Assembly (NCBI RefSeq): GCF_003628125.1
Contig: NZ_RBZU01000010.1
Span: forward strand, 62,001 to 126,000
Direction: 5' to 3'
DNA length: 64,000 nucleotides
Source: Pararobbsia silviterrae
Lineage (GTDB): Bacteria; Pseudomonadota; Gammaproteobacteria; Burkholderiales; Burkholderiaceae
Part shown: positions 36,219-45,566 of the stretch, piece after piece
Layout: each line of letters opens with the position of its first letter
How positions within the stretch are numbered: position 1 is the first letter of the stretch
Notes under the pieces: generated by a model
What the model saw: only the letters and a program-made list of their open reading frames with translations
Databases searched by the model: none
What the model was told of the DNA's origin: nothing
Made by a program: the position numbers and the translations under genes

Positions 36219-36342
36219 GGCTTGTCGGTGCTTGTCGGTGCGCGTCGAGCATCGCCGCGTGCCGCCTTCACCGGTCAGACAAGCGATGACCCGCCGACGC
36301 CGTGGCCGATCGCGAAACACTGCCACGTCTGGCGCGATAGCG

Positions 36343-37455
36343 TTACGGCGCGGGCACGAGCTTCTTCACCGCGTTGTTGTACTTGTCCGCCACGTAGACG
36401 TTCCCCACGCTATCGACCGCGACGCCATAGGGTTCGTTAAAGCCTGTCGCGAGCGTGGTCACCGTGACGCCGTCCGGCGCGATGCGCTTCACGGTGTTGG
36501 TACCGGTATCCGCGACGTAGACATTGCCTTCGGAATCGACCGCGACGCCACGGGGCATAGCGAAGCCGCTGCCCACGTTCGCGATCGCAGTGGCGTCGGG
36601 CGCGAGTTCGGTGACGACATTCTCATCGGTGTCCGCGACGTAGACGTACCCCGCCGTGTCCGTGGCGATGCCGATCGGCGCCTGAAATCCGGGGATGACG
36701 TCCGTGACCAGGGTGCCGCCGGCCGTGATGCGGTCCACGACATTGGCGTTTTCGTCCGTCAGATAAATGTTGCCGGCGGCATCGACGGCAACGCCGGCGG
36801 GAAGCGAAAATCCGCTGCTCAACACGGTCGGCGTCGCATTCCCGGTCGCGATTTCCTTGATCGCGCCGTTGCCGGTGTCCGCGACAAAGACATTGCCGGA
36901 GCGATCCACCGCCACGCCGCTCGGTGCGCTGAATCCGCTGCCGAGGATCGTGGGTGTTGCGCTGCCCGCGGCAATTTCCTTGATCGCGTCGTTACCGGTA
37001 TCCGCGACATAGACGTTGCCGGCGCCATCGACGGCAACCCCGGCCGGGGAAACATACCCGCCGCCCACCGACGTGATCGTTGCATTCGTCATCGGCACGC
37101 ATGTTACCGACACCGTAACATTTGTCGACACCGTGCCGTTGCCGTTCGTCGAAGTGCACGTCGTCCAGAACGGATTCTGTATCGCGACGGCATAGGTGTT
37201 GCCGGTCGCCATCCGTGTAGGAAAGCTAAACGGACCGTCCTGGCTCACGGTCACGCTGTCGCTGCCGTTCTTGAGCACCAGCGGTTCGCCATGCAGGCCG
37301 GACACGGTCCCGCCCACGGCATAGGTCTCGGCATTCGACGCGGACGCGCCGGCTTGAGACGCGCCGGACGTCGGTTCATTGTTGTTGCCGCCGCAGCCGG
37401 CAAGCGCGAGGACCGCAAGCGTTACACACGCGGTAATGCATCGAATAGGGCGCAC
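36343..37455 (-). CDS. NHL-repeat lipoprotein
   Basis: This 370-residue secreted lipoprotein has a signal peptide with lipobox LALAGC (Cys21). An Asn/Ser/Gly-rich linker and a small beta domain (about 45-120) follow. The rest is at least six NHL repeats of the type GVAVDGAGNVYVADTGNDAI, enough for a six-bladed beta-propeller (about 130-370). It should sit on a periplasmic membrane face or at the surface as a binding scaffold. GTG 37455 is the start, with AGAGGAA upstream. Neighbours give no clue to its ligand. Confidence 0.85.
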   Translation of the reverse strand: MRPIRCITACVTLAVLALAGCGGNNNEPTSGASQAGASASNAETYAVGGTVSGLHGEPLVLKNGSDSVTVSQDGPFSFPTRMATGNTYAVAIQNPFWTTCTSTNGNGTVSTNVTVSVTCVPMTNATITSVGGGYVSPAGVAVDGAGNVYVADTGNDAIKEIAAGSATPTILGSGFSAPSGVAVDRSGNVFVADTGNGAIKEIATGNATPTVLSSGFSLPAGVAVDAAGNIYLTDENANVVDRITAGGTLVTDVIPGFQAPIGIATDTAGYVYVADTDENVVTELAPDATAIANVGSGFAMPRGVAVDSEGNVYVADTGTNTVKRIAPDGVTVTTLATGFNEPYGVAVDSVGNVYVADKYNNAVKKLVPAP

Positions 37456-37741
37456 CGGTTCCTCTGCGATGATCGTTTCGGATCTGAAGGACCGGAGTCT
37501 AGCGGATCTGTTTCAAGGGCGGCAACTTCGTTACGTTAAAGTGATGCACTTAACGCGCTGAGAAATTTCATTCGATTTCCGCGTTCGATTGGGCGTGACT
37601 CATGAACGGTCGTCACGATTTGCTAAAGTGGCCTCGACGCGACCACGGTGCACGTGCGGACCGAGTCGCAAGCTGTCGCTCGACGACGTTTTCCATACCT
37701 TCGTTTCGTATCACCTTCGCATATCGAATCGGGAGACTCTG

Positions 37742-38482
37742 TTGATCCGGAACTCTTTGCGTCTGACATGGACGCTCGCGGCCGCGTGTTCGATATCGTG
37801 GCTCGCACCCGGCGCGCACGCCGCGCCGCTTTCCGACGGCAATTACGTGTACATCGCCGGCGGGCATGCGAGCGGAACGCTCACGATCTCAGGCGGACAC
37901 TTCACGATCAGCACCGTCGGCACCAACTGCCACTCGTGCGATCTGGACGGCAAGCTCGACGGGAATCATGGCATTGCAAGCGACAGCGACTCGACCTGCC
38001 GCATCACGTTCTCCGACGACCACGGCACGCTCACGCTGGACTCAGGCAACTCCGACGCATGCCGCTCCTTCTGTGGCGCGCGCGCGATGTTCGACGGTCA
38101 GTATCAGAAGGCACCGCAAGCCTGCACGGATCGCGCCGTATCGTCGCGTCTCGCGCAAGCGCGCGAGCGCTATGCAAAGAAGGATTTCCCCGCGGCGGCC
38201 ACGGGCTATCAATCGCTGCTCGATCAATGCTCGACGTTCATGAATTGGATCGATACGGATCGCGTGCGCAGCGAGCTCGCGCTCACGCAATACCATATGG
38301 GCGACAACGCACAGTGTCTGGCGACGCTGGCGCAGACGAACGCGATCATGAATCGCAGTGACGATGGCGGCGACTCATTCGGTTTCGCGCCGTGCGACGC
38401 GGACAACTATCAGTCGACGGGCAAGGCGATTCTGCATAACGAGGCGCTCTGCAAAGGCACGGTGCAACAAACGACAAAGTGA
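37742..38482 (+). CDS. Secreted Cys-rich protein with TPR-like C-terminal half
   Basis: The 246-residue protein starts at TTG 37742, with GGGAGA seven bases before it. Starting here gives a clean signal peptide (about 1-28, ending GAHAAP). No ATG fits. The N-terminal half is a beta-like domain with six Cys (CHSCD, STC, CRSFC and AC), and the C-terminal half has helical repeats resembling TPRs (ARERYAKKDFPAAATGYQSL) with three more Cys. I do not recognise the family. It is divergent from the NHL lipoprotein gene, both being envelope proteins. Confidence 0.6.
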   Translation: MIRNSLRLTWTLAAACSISWLAPGAHAAPLSDGNYVYIAGGHASGTLTISGGHFTISTVGTNCHSCDLDGKLDGNHGIASDSDSTCRITFSDDHGTLTLDSGNSDACRSFCGARAMFDGQYQKAPQACTDRAVSSRLAQARERYAKKDFPAAATGYQSLLDQCSTFMNWIDTDRVRSELALTQYHMGDNAQCLATLAQTNAIMNRSDDGGDSFGFAPCDADNYQSTGKAILHNEALCKGTVQQTTK

Positions 38483-38885
38483 TCGGCACGGAGCCTGCGC
38501 GTTCATCACGACGTCCTCGCCGGGCCCGTAAAGATCAATCTCGGCGGCGTTGCGCGGTATGGCGTCTCGCTTCGATCGACCGACCATCACGCATCGGCTG
38601 GTTTCGCGCCTTTCGATCGGCGCTTGGAGCAGGTGAACGCTCAAACGTCATTGCGGACACTGTGCTCGCGGCGGTCACCATTTTCACATCGCACTTTATT
38701 CCGCGGGATCGTTGAGTCAAAGCATCGCGACATCCCGCGCGCGATGCACGGCAATCCGGCGAATTCCGGTTAAGACATATACCCGTATAACGCCACTGCT
38801 TTACGAGAATGAAAAATGCGCCGACGCTAACGCCGAGTCATTTCCCGGCGTCGATCGCCGCCCACATTTTTCAAGGACCGCTGCA
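38483..38885. other. Intergenic region upstream of the SDR gene
   Basis: No gene is supported in 403 bases; short open frames on either strand show no family resemblance. A TATAC-CC-GTATA palindrome (38778-38789) about 100 bases before the SDR start includes a TATAAC hexamer and may be an operator over a promoter. Confidence 0.4.
38778..38789 (+). promoter_or_regulatory. Palindromic operator candidate before the SDR gene
   Basis: TATAC, two bases, GTATA, overlapping a TATAAC -10-like hexamer (38786-38791). This form is common for HxlR- or MarR-type sites. No such regulator is encoded alongside. Confidence 0.35.
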
Positions 38886-39635
38886 ATGAACGAAACGAAG
38901 GCCATCGTGGACACCGCCATGTCGCTTGCAGGCAAGCGACTCATCGTGATCGGAGGGACCTCGGGAATCGGCTTTGCGATCGCCGCGGCGGCACGGGAAC
39001 TCGGAGCGGACGTTATCGTCGCGTCCAGCCATCGCACGCATGTCGATGCCGCGCTTCAGCGTTTGCCGGGCGCATCGGGCGACGTCGTTGATCTACGTGA
39101 CGAGGCCAGCGTATCGCGCTTCTTCGACATGCATGGCGCATTCGATCACCTCTCGATCACGGCAGGCGACTGGGAATCCATGGCATCGGCGAGAAAGCCC
39201 GTATTGGAACTCGATCTTGCCGAGGCGCGCGGGAGTTTGGACGTCCGCTTCTGGGGTGCACTCGCCGCGATCAAGCACGGTAGTCGGCATATTGCACCGA
39301 ACGGCTCCATCACGTTGACCGGCGGCATGCTCGCGCATCGTCCCTGGAAAGGCGCGCCGCTGCTGACCGCCATGGCGGGCGCCATTGAATATCTGACCCG
39401 CGGCCTCGCGGTCGATCTGGCGCCCGTGCGTGTGAATGCCGTATGTCCCGGCCTGACGCTCACCGAGCCGGTCGCACAGATGCCGGCCGAAGTCGTGCAA
39501 GCGTCGGTTTCCCGCCTACTCGTCCCGCGCGGCGCAACGCCAATGGAAGCCGCGAAGCCGTACCTCTATCTGATGCTCAACGATTACGTCACTGGACAGA
39601 CGCTTCCCGTCGACGGAGGCGGCCTGCTAGTGTGA
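38886..39635 (+). CDS. Divergent short-chain dehydrogenase/reductase
   Basis: The 249-residue protein has a Rossmann fold with VIGGTSGIG (about 21-29) and the closing signature PVDGGG of SDR enzymes. The usual catalytic Ser-Tyr-x3-Lys is not visible: where YxxxK is expected the sequence reads RPWKGAPLLTAMAGAIEYL, with neither Tyr nor Lys at the right spacing. It may use other residues, be a reductase subtype with an altered site, or bind without catalysis. AAGGA precedes ATG 38886. It converges on the sugar-permease gene, ten bases apart. Confidence 0.8.
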   Translation: MNETKAIVDTAMSLAGKRLIVIGGTSGIGFAIAAAARELGADVIVASSHRTHVDAALQRLPGASGDVVDLRDEASVSRFFDMHGAFDHLSITAGDWESMASARKPVLELDLAEARGSLDVRFWGALAAIKHGSRHIAPNGSITLTGGMLAHRPWKGAPLLTAMAGAIEYLTRGLAVDLAPVRVNAVCPGLTLTEPVAQMPAEVVQASVSRLLVPRGATPMEAAKPYLYLMLNDYVTGQTLPVDGGGLLV

Positions 39636-39645
39636 TCGCCGTGTT

Positions 39646-40521
39646 TCAGCGCACCCGATCGACGCCGAGCTTGGCGAGCAGCAACGCGCCCCAAACCACC
39701 GTCGTGACGTGCGTGTTGACGGACAGGATGTTCAGGGATGACGCGGCCACCTGGAGAATCACGACCGCGAGAACCAGAAACGAGAAATGGCCGCGGCCGC
39801 CGTCCGGGTGGATGCCGCCCATCACAGCAGCCAGGATCGCGACCAGCAGATAGCTTTCCCCGTAGCCGGCGCGCGCCGAATTGAAACGGCCGGCCATGAC
39901 GAGTCCCGCAATCGCGCTGAGCAGACCCGACAACGCATAGACGCGAAGCATCACCGCGCCCGTGTCGATGCCCGAGTAACGCGAAGCCTCGGCATTCAGC
40001 CCGATGGCGCGCACGCGCTGCCCGAAGACCGTGCGTGCCAACATCCATTGCAAACCCGTGGCGACGCCCAAGAACACGACCAGTATCCACGGCATGCCGA
40101 CGAAGGTGCTGTTCACGCCCGCGCTGAACGACGGCGGCAAGCCGCCGAGCGCCGCGCCGCCCGTGAGCAACACACCCGCGCCTGTGAACGCCAGCATCGC
40201 GCACAGCGTCGCGAGAATGGGCGTGACGCGAAGTGCTGTGATCGCGAGGCCACAAATCAGACCGCACGACAGCCCGGTCGCCAACCCGACGACGAGACCG
40301 CACACGACCGACAGCGGCCCCTGACCGAGCGCGGCCCAGGTCAGCGTCGCCGCGATCGCGGACAGGTTCGCCGTCGCCACGATGGCCAGATTGATGCCGC
40401 CCGCGAGCATCGTGATCGCAATCGCCAGCGCGAGCAGACCGAACTCGGGCAACTGCAACGCCATGGATTGGAGCGCGCCGCCCGCGGCGGCCCCCCAGCC
40501 GGCCAACGCAAGCGCGCTCAT
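39646..40521 (-). CDS. Sugar ABC transporter permease (second subunit)
   Basis: The 291-residue inner-membrane protein has eight or more hydrophobic helices and the BPD_transp_2 pattern of ribose/AI-2-type permeases (LAGGINLAIVATANL, ALGLNAEASRYSGID-like EAA region). It ends WGALLLAKLGVDRVR. Its ATG overlaps the stop of the first permease gene (ATGA at 40518-40521). It is the last gene of the mtnD-to-permease operon. With the other permease it forms the channel for a methylthio-sugar, by inference from mtnBCD. Confidence 0.85.
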   Translation of the reverse strand: MSALALAGWGAAAGGALQSMALQLPEFGLLALAIAITMLAGGINLAIVATANLSAIAATLTWAALGQGPLSVVCGLVVGLATGLSCGLICGLAITALRVTPILATLCAMLAFTGAGVLLTGGAALGGLPPSFSAGVNSTFVGMPWILVVFLGVATGLQWMLARTVFGQRVRAIGLNAEASRYSGIDTGAVMLRVYALSGLLSAIAGLVMAGRFNSARAGYGESYLLVAILAAVMGGIHPDGGRGHFSFLVLAVVILQVAASSLNILSVNTHVTTVVWGALLLAKLGVDRVR

Positions 40522-41507
40522 GGCGTCTCCGGCGCCGTAACCGCCGCCGAGGTCAGCGCGCGTTGCCGCCGCCAATGGAGCCCCTGCAAAGCGAGACCGG
40601 CCAGCACGACGGCGCCCGTGAAGACCGAATGCCAGTACGAGGACACGCCTCCAAGCACCAGCACATTGCCGATCAATGCGATCAACAGCACGCCGAGCAC
40701 CGTGCCGCTGACCGACCCGCGCCCGCCCGTCAATGTCGCGCCGCCGAGCACGGTCGCCGCGATCACGTCGAGCTCGCGGCCGATCAACGCGCCCGGCGTC
40801 ACGGCCTGCACGAGTTGCGCCTGCATGAGGCCCGCGATGCCGGCCAGCGCGCCGAGCCACGCATACGCCGACACCGTGGTGGCCCAGACCGATGTGCCCA
40901 GACGCTGCGCCGCGACGCGATTGCCGCCCGTCGCGCGAAGCAGGCGCCCCCAATTCGTCCGGTTCAACAGCGCGGACGTGAGCGCGGCAATGACGCCGAA
41001 CGCCACGAGCTGCACCGACACCGCGACGCCGCCGCCGCGCCACAGGACGGTTTGAGAAAAGAAATCAGGAAAGTCGTAGAGCATTTCACCGTCGGACACG
41101 AACATCAACGCGCCGCCATAGACATTGAGCAGTGCGATCGTGGTGACCATCGCCGACCCGCGCAGCCACGTGACGACCGCGCCGTTGAACGCACCGAGCG
41201 TCGCGCCCACCGCGACGACGAACAGTGTCGACCCGGTCCAGCCGAGATCGATGCGGGCCAACGCGAGCGCGAGCAGGAACTGCGCGATCGAGGCAACGGC
41301 CGTGAACGAGATGTCGAGACCGCCCGACACGAGCACCACCAGCACGCCCAACGCGAGCATCCCGGTCACGCTGGCCGTCGTGATCATGTCGAACAGATTC
41401 GCGAACGATCGGAACGCAGGAAGCGCGGTCCACGCGAACACCGCGATGATCGACAGCCCCCCCGCCAGGACCCGTAGCGCTCGCGTTTCACTCGATACGT
41501 CAGCCAT
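40518..41507 (-). CDS. Sugar ABC transporter permease (first subunit)
   Basis: The 329-residue BPD_transp_2-type permease has the conserved VLVSGGLDISFTAVASIAQ and LLRATGGNRVAAQRLG (coupling loop) and about nine membrane helices. ATG 41507 is preferred because GGAGG lies eight bases upstream; GTG 41513 would be too close to it. It overlaps the ATPase gene by eight bases. It probably pairs with the next permease and the double ATPase upstream to import the sugar bound by the periplasmic protein at 44513-45523. Confidence 0.87.
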   Translation of the reverse strand: MADVSSETRALRVLAGGLSIIAVFAWTALPAFRSFANLFDMITTASVTGMLALGVLVVLVSGGLDISFTAVASIAQFLLALALARIDLGWTGSTLFVVAVGATLGAFNGAVVTWLRGSAMVTTIALLNVYGGALMFVSDGEMLYDFPDFFSQTVLWRGGGVAVSVQLVAFGVIAALTSALLNRTNWGRLLRATGGNRVAAQRLGTSVWATTVSAYAWLGALAGIAGLMQAQLVQAVTPGALIGRELDVIAATVLGGATLTGGRGSVSGTVLGVLLIALIGNVLVLGGVSSYWHSVFTGAVVLAGLALQGLHWRRQRALTSAAVTAPETP

Positions 41508-43149
41508 GAACACGCGCCTCCAATGCCGCGAGCGTGATCTGCGACGATTTCAGATCGTCGATCAGCAGACCGTCGCGCATGACGAGCACACGATGCGCAT
41601 GAGCCCAGAGTTCCTCGACCTCATCCGAGATGAAGAGCACCGCCACGCCCTGCGCCGCGATCCGATTCACCGCGTCGTAAATGGCGGCACGCGCGGCGAC
41701 GTCCACGCCCACGGTCGGCGCGTCGAGGATCAATACGCGCGGGTGGGTCGCCAACCACTTGGCCAGCACGACGCGTTGCTGATTGCCGCCCGACAACGTC
41801 GATACCGCGGCCGCGACATCGGGCGCCTTGATCCCCAGCTCGCGCACGCTGCGTTGCGCGAGTTGATGCGACCGTGTCCGATCGATCACGCCGAAGCGGT
41901 CCGACAAAGCCTCGCCGCTGGCCAGCGCGATATTGTCCTGGATCGATCCCTCGAGCACGAGCCCGAGCCGCTGACGATCTTCTGAAAGATAAGCGACCCC
42001 TGCCGCGATCGCATCGCGATTCGAGCGAAACGCGACCGGCTGCCCGTCGAGGGTCAGTGTGCCGCCGTCGGCTCGATGCATTCCGAACAGCGTCAGGGCC
42101 AGTTCCGTGCGTCCGGCGCCGAGTCGTCCCGCGAGCCCCACGACCTCGCCTCGGCGCAGCACGAGATCGAGCGGACCGAACTCGCCACGCCGCTGCAATC
42201 CGTGCGCGCGCAAGATCGCCGGCGCATCGTCCGGCACCACGGCCGCAGGCTGCGGTTGCAGCGCGAGCCGATCGCCGACCATCGCGTGCGTGAGCGCATC
42301 CGCGCTCAGCTCGGCGGGCAGCAGCCGCGTGACGACGCGCCCATCGCGGAGCACGACCGCTTCGTCGGCCACCGCCGCCACTTCATCGAAACGGTGACTT
42401 ACGAACAGGATCGAGACGCGGTCGTGCTGAAGACGGCGGATCACGCCGAACAGACGATCGGCCTCGACACGCGTGAGCGACGCGGTCGGTTCGTCGAGGA
42501 TCAGCAGACGCACGGCCGCGCCGCCGACGTCGGCGAGCGCGCGCGCGATGGCCACGAGTTGCCGTTGAGCGATCGGCAGCGAACCGACCGGCGCGTCGAG
42601 ATCGACGCCGCCGCCGAGCCGATCGAGCGCGGCGGCGGCCACCGCCCTTGCACGCGTACGCCGCCAGAGACCCAACGGATGCTGGCGCGCGAGATCGAAC
42701 GCCACATTGTCCGCGACCGACAGATTCGGAAACAGCGCGAGATCCTGAAAGATCACCTGGACGCCGAAGCGACGCGCCAAAGCCGGCGTCAACGCGGACC
42801 ACCGTTGACCGCGCACGTCGAGCCAGCCGTCGGGGTCGGGCGCTTCAACGCCCGTCAGCATGCGGATCAGCGTGCTCTTGCCGGAACCGTTCATGCCGCA
42901 CAGCGCGGTCACGCGGCCCGGATGCAGCGCCAGATCGACGTGATCGAGCGCCGCCGTCGGACCGTAGTGCTTGGAGACCTGGCGCAGCGTGATGAATGCG
43001 TCGGTATCGGACGTGGGGTCGGACGTGGGGTCGGACGTGGGTCGTGTCGACGCGTCATCCGGCACGGGCGGCGATGCGTTCGGTCTTCGTTTGAAGATCG
43101 ACGCATGTGCGCGATCGGCGGTCGACGCGCCGGTCCAAGCCATCGTCAT
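41500..43149 (-). CDS. Sugar ABC transporter ATPase with two nucleotide-binding domains
   Basis: The 549-residue RbsA/LsrA-type ATPase has a Pro/Ser/Thr/Asp-rich N-terminal extension (about 1-50). NBD1 has Walker A GMNGSGKST, a weak signature LPIAQRQ and Walker B LLILDEPTASL. NBD2 has the degenerate Walker A GRLGAGRTE and a strong signature LSGGNQQ, the known asymmetry of this class. Its ATG overlaps the mtnC stop (ATGA at 43146-43149). The N-terminal extension contains a 12-bp tandem repeat coding TSDP units. Confidence 0.88.
   Translation of the reverse strand: MTMAWTGASTADRAHASIFKRRPNASPPVPDDASTRPTSDPTSDPTSDTDAFITLRQVSKHYGPTAALDHVDLALHPGRVTALCGMNGSGKSTLIRMLTGVEAPDPDGWLDVRGQRWSALTPALARRFGVQVIFQDLALFPNLSVADNVAFDLARQHPLGLWRRTRARAVAAAALDRLGGGVDLDAPVGSLPIAQRQLVAIARALADVGGAAVRLLILDEPTASLTRVEADRLFGVIRRLQHDRVSILFVSHRFDEVAAVADEAVVLRDGRVVTRLLPAELSADALTHAMVGDRLALQPQPAAVVPDDAPAILRAHGLQRRGEFGPLDLVLRRGEVVGLAGRLGAGRTELALTLFGMHRADGGTLTLDGQPVAFRSNRDAIAAGVAYLSEDRQRLGLVLEGSIQDNIALASGEALSDRFGVIDRTRSHQLAQRSVRELGIKAPDVAAAVSTLSGGNQQRVVLAKWLATHPRVLILDAPTVGVDVAARAAIYDAVNRIAAQGVAVLFISDEVEELWAHAHRVLVMRDGLLIDDLKSSQITLAALEARVHG
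43007..43042 (-). repeat. 12-bp tandem repeat, three units
   Basis: TCGGACGTGGGG occurs three times in a row (the last unit has one change). It lies in the N-terminal extension of the ABC ATPase gene and codes for Thr-Ser-Asp-Pro units. The period is a multiple of three, so unit number can change without breaking the frame. Confidence 0.75.
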
Positions 43150-43859
43150 ACGGCCGCGACCTCGCCCGTACGCGCATCGATATGCGCGAAGCTATCGGTG
43201 CTCGCATGCGTGTGACCAGATCGCAGCACCGCTTCGCCGCGATCGAGCGCGATCGTGCGAAGGCCTGCGGCACGCGCGGCATCGAGCTCGCCGATGCTGT
43301 CCGACAGGAACAGCACGCCATGCCCCGGCACGCCGATCGCGTCGACAATGGCTTCGTATGACGGCGCTTCGAGCTTAGGGCCCGTCGTGGTGTCGAAAAA
43401 GCCATTGAACAACGGTTGAAGATCGCCCTCGCTCGTGTGCCCGAACAACAGTTTCTGCGCGAGCACCGATCCCGACGAATACACGTAGAGCGCGAAACCG
43501 TCGGCGTGCCACGTGCGCAACGCGGTGACGGCGTCCGGATAGAGTGTCGCCACGAGGTCCCCGTTCTCGTATCCATCGGCCCAGATGAGGCCTTGCAACG
43601 CCTTGAGCGGCGTCGCCTTGCGGTCTTCGTCGATCCAGCGCTGAAGCCTCGCCACGAGCGCGGCATCGTCGAGCTCGGGCTCGCCGGCGAGCGCACGCGC
43701 AGCATCGAGCTGGCGGCGGACTTCAGGCGTGTGGCCGCGCGCGGCGACGAAGCCCGGCAGCCGATCGCGCGCATACGGGAACAGCACGTCCCGCACGAAG
43801 GCGATCGACGACACCGTGCCTTCGATATCGATGACGATCGCACGAACGTCGCGCGTCAT
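43146..43859 (-). CDS. mtnC: Acireductone synthase (enolase-phosphatase E1)
   Basis: The 237-residue HAD enzyme turns 2,3-diketo-5-methylthiopentyl-1-phosphate into acireductone. Motif I is IDIEGTVSS (Asp11, Glu13), the MtnC form. YSSGSVLAQKLLFGHT and the closing FLSDSIGELDAARAAG hold motifs II and IV, and Lys lies in TTTGPKLEAPSY. ATG 43859 overlaps the mtnB stop (ATGA at 43856-43859). It is followed directly by the ABC ATPase gene, an unusual neighbour that links methionine salvage to sugar import. Confidence 0.92.
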   Translation of the reverse strand: MTRDVRAIVIDIEGTVSSIAFVRDVLFPYARDRLPGFVAARGHTPEVRRQLDAARALAGEPELDDAALVARLQRWIDEDRKATPLKALQGLIWADGYENGDLVATLYPDAVTALRTWHADGFALYVYSSGSVLAQKLLFGHTSEGDLQPLFNGFFDTTTGPKLEAPSYEAIVDAIGVPGHGVLFLSDSIGELDAARAAGLRTIALDRGEAVLRSGHTHASTDSFAHIDARTGEVAAV

Positions 43860-44509
43860 GACGGTCGCCCCCAACGCAGCTTTTCGAGTTCGCAGTTGAG
43901 CAGGAACTCGACGCCGATCACGTGCCGTCGCGCGTCTTCGACCGAGCGGCCCCACGTATAGAGCCCGTGACCTTCGACGAGATACCCCACGACCGTGCCC
44001 TGCGTGTCGGCGAGCCGCCGCGTGACGGTCTGTGCAAGGCGATCGATGTCTTGGTCGTTTTCGACGATGGGCAAGACCGCTTCGACGTGTTGGTCGAGGA
44101 TGCCGAACAACGCCTTCTGCAGTTCGTATCCGACGATGCGCAATTCGCCCGCCGCCGCATAACGCTGCGACAGCAGCGTCGACGCGACGGAATGCACGTG
44201 CAGCACCGATTGAATGTCGGGATTGCGACGGTACAGTTCGCGATGCAGCTCGGTCTCGAACGAACTGCGCGGCGGTTTGGGACCGTCGAGCGGCGATTCG
44301 AGAATATGCTCGACCGACAGGAACCCCTTGTCGAGGCCGGTCGCGGTCACGGCCACGGCGTGCGGGTTCAGCCGGCGCGAGAAATTGCCGCTCGTGGCCG
44401 GCACGAGACCTTGCTGGCCGAGATAGCGGCCGACCTCCACGAGTTCGAGGGCGGCCTGTTCGAGCGTGACGACAGACGCGCGGTCGACGTGTCCTAAGGT
44501 GCTGTTCAC
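43856..44509 (-). CDS. mtnB: Methylthioribulose-1-phosphate dehydratase
   Basis: The 217-residue class II aldolase/adducin-fold enzyme has GNFSRRL, FETELHRELYRR and zinc ligands in VLHVHSVAS (His104, His106), plus a third His in VEGHGLYTWG. It dehydrates methylthioribulose-1-phosphate to the diketo compound that is the MtnC substrate. GTG 44509 is the start; the binding-protein gene ends three bases upstream. The length and the MtnB-specific C-terminus separate it from fuculose or ribulose aldolases. Confidence 0.92.
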   Translation of the reverse strand: MNSTLGHVDRASVVTLEQAALELVEVGRYLGQQGLVPATSGNFSRRLNPHAVAVTATGLDKGFLSVEHILESPLDGPKPPRSSFETELHRELYRRNPDIQSVLHVHSVASTLLSQRYAAAGELRIVGYELQKALFGILDQHVEAVLPIVENDQDIDRLAQTVTRRLADTQGTVVGYLVEGHGLYTWGRSVEDARRHVIGVEFLLNCELEKLRWGRPS

Positions 44510-44512
44510 GGA

Positions 44513-45523
44513 TTAGAAGTTGAATTGGTCAACGTTGCTCTTGGTGAAAACGCGTGCGGCCTTGAATCGCACGATGTGGTTGTCCTTATCGACGGTGGCC
44601 TTGCCGAGACCCGGCAATTCCCAGCCGTCCTCGATCGGCTCGCCCTTGCGAACCTTGTCGGCGAGCGCGACGAGGGCGAAGCCCGCGTCGCTCGGATCCC
44701 ACAGGAAGCCCGCGTCGATGTAGCCCTTCTTGATGTAGGGTGCGGCCTGCTTGGGCAGCGCATTACCGACCACCTTGACCTGACCCGGCTTGAACCCCTG
44801 CTGTTCGAGCGCGCGCGCGAAGCCGATCGGGCCCTGGCTGCCGAACGCGACGACCCCCTTGAGGTCCGGATGCGCCTTCAGAATTTCGGTGGCGGTGCGA
44901 TACGAATCATCGAGACTCTCGCCGACGCCATAGCGATCCGAAATCAGTGTCAGCTTCGGATACTTTTCCTTCAGATAGGCCAGCCCCGTATCGGCCCACT
45001 CCTTGTGCAGCGGGGTCGTCAGCGAGCCGACGATCAACACGAACGTGCCTTCTCCGCCGGTCAGATCGGCGAGTTTCTGGAACACCGACACGGCGAACTC
45101 GCGATTGTCGATGGTCTCGACATCCCATTGCGCGCCGACCTGACCCGGCGATTCATGCGTCACGACCGTGATGCCCTTGTCGCGCGCGCGCTTGAGCACG
45201 GGTTCGAGCGCATGGGCATCGTCGGGCACCACGGCGATGGCCCCGACGTTGCGTGCGATCAGATCTTCGACGACCTTCACTTGCTGTGCCGGGTCGGCCT
45301 GCGTCGGGCCCACCTGGGTGGCCTTGATGTTCAACTGCTTGCCGGCCTTCGTCACGCCTTCGCCGAAGCGATTGAACCAGGGGATGCCGACGATCTTCAC
45401 GACCACCGCGACTTCCGAGTTGGCGGGCGCGGCAGCGTCGGCCCAGACGGATGATGCGGCAACGCCGGTGACGAGTGCGGCGGCGATGGCCTGGGCGAGC
45501 AGGCGTCGAGCGGGAGAATGCAT
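44513..45523 (-). CDS. Periplasmic sugar-binding protein of the mtn operon
   Basis: The 336-residue protein has a signal peptide (about 1-28). Its type I periplasmic-binding fold, starting VAVVVKIVGIPWFNRFGEGV, is of the rhamnose/AI-2 (LsrB-like) group. A GGAG site precedes ATG 45523. It lies between the FGGY kinase and mtnB and should deliver the substrate to the two permeases encoded downstream. Given mtnB, mtnC and mtnD in the same operon, a 5-methylthio-pentose is the likely ligand; this is inference. Confidence 0.88.
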   Translation of the reverse strand: MHSPARRLLAQAIAAALVTGVAASSVWADAAAPANSEVAVVVKIVGIPWFNRFGEGVTKAGKQLNIKATQVGPTQADPAQQVKVVEDLIARNVGAIAVVPDDAHALEPVLKRARDKGITVVTHESPGQVGAQWDVETIDNREFAVSVFQKLADLTGGEGTFVLIVGSLTTPLHKEWADTGLAYLKEKYPKLTLISDRYGVGESLDDSYRTATEILKAHPDLKGVVAFGSQGPIGFARALEQQGFKPGQVKVVGNALPKQAAPYIKKGYIDAGFLWDPSDAGFALVALADKVRKGEPIEDGWELPGLGKATVDKDNHIVRFKAARVFTKSNVDQFNF

Positions 45524-45566
45524 GCGAGGCTCCGATGGGTATGTTCGATTGGAAGGTGTGGAATGC

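Noticed and set aside
38375..38644. Possible 89-residue gene on the minus strand after the Cys-rich protein
   Set aside because: Overlaps the end of that gene, no ribosome site, no family resemblance.
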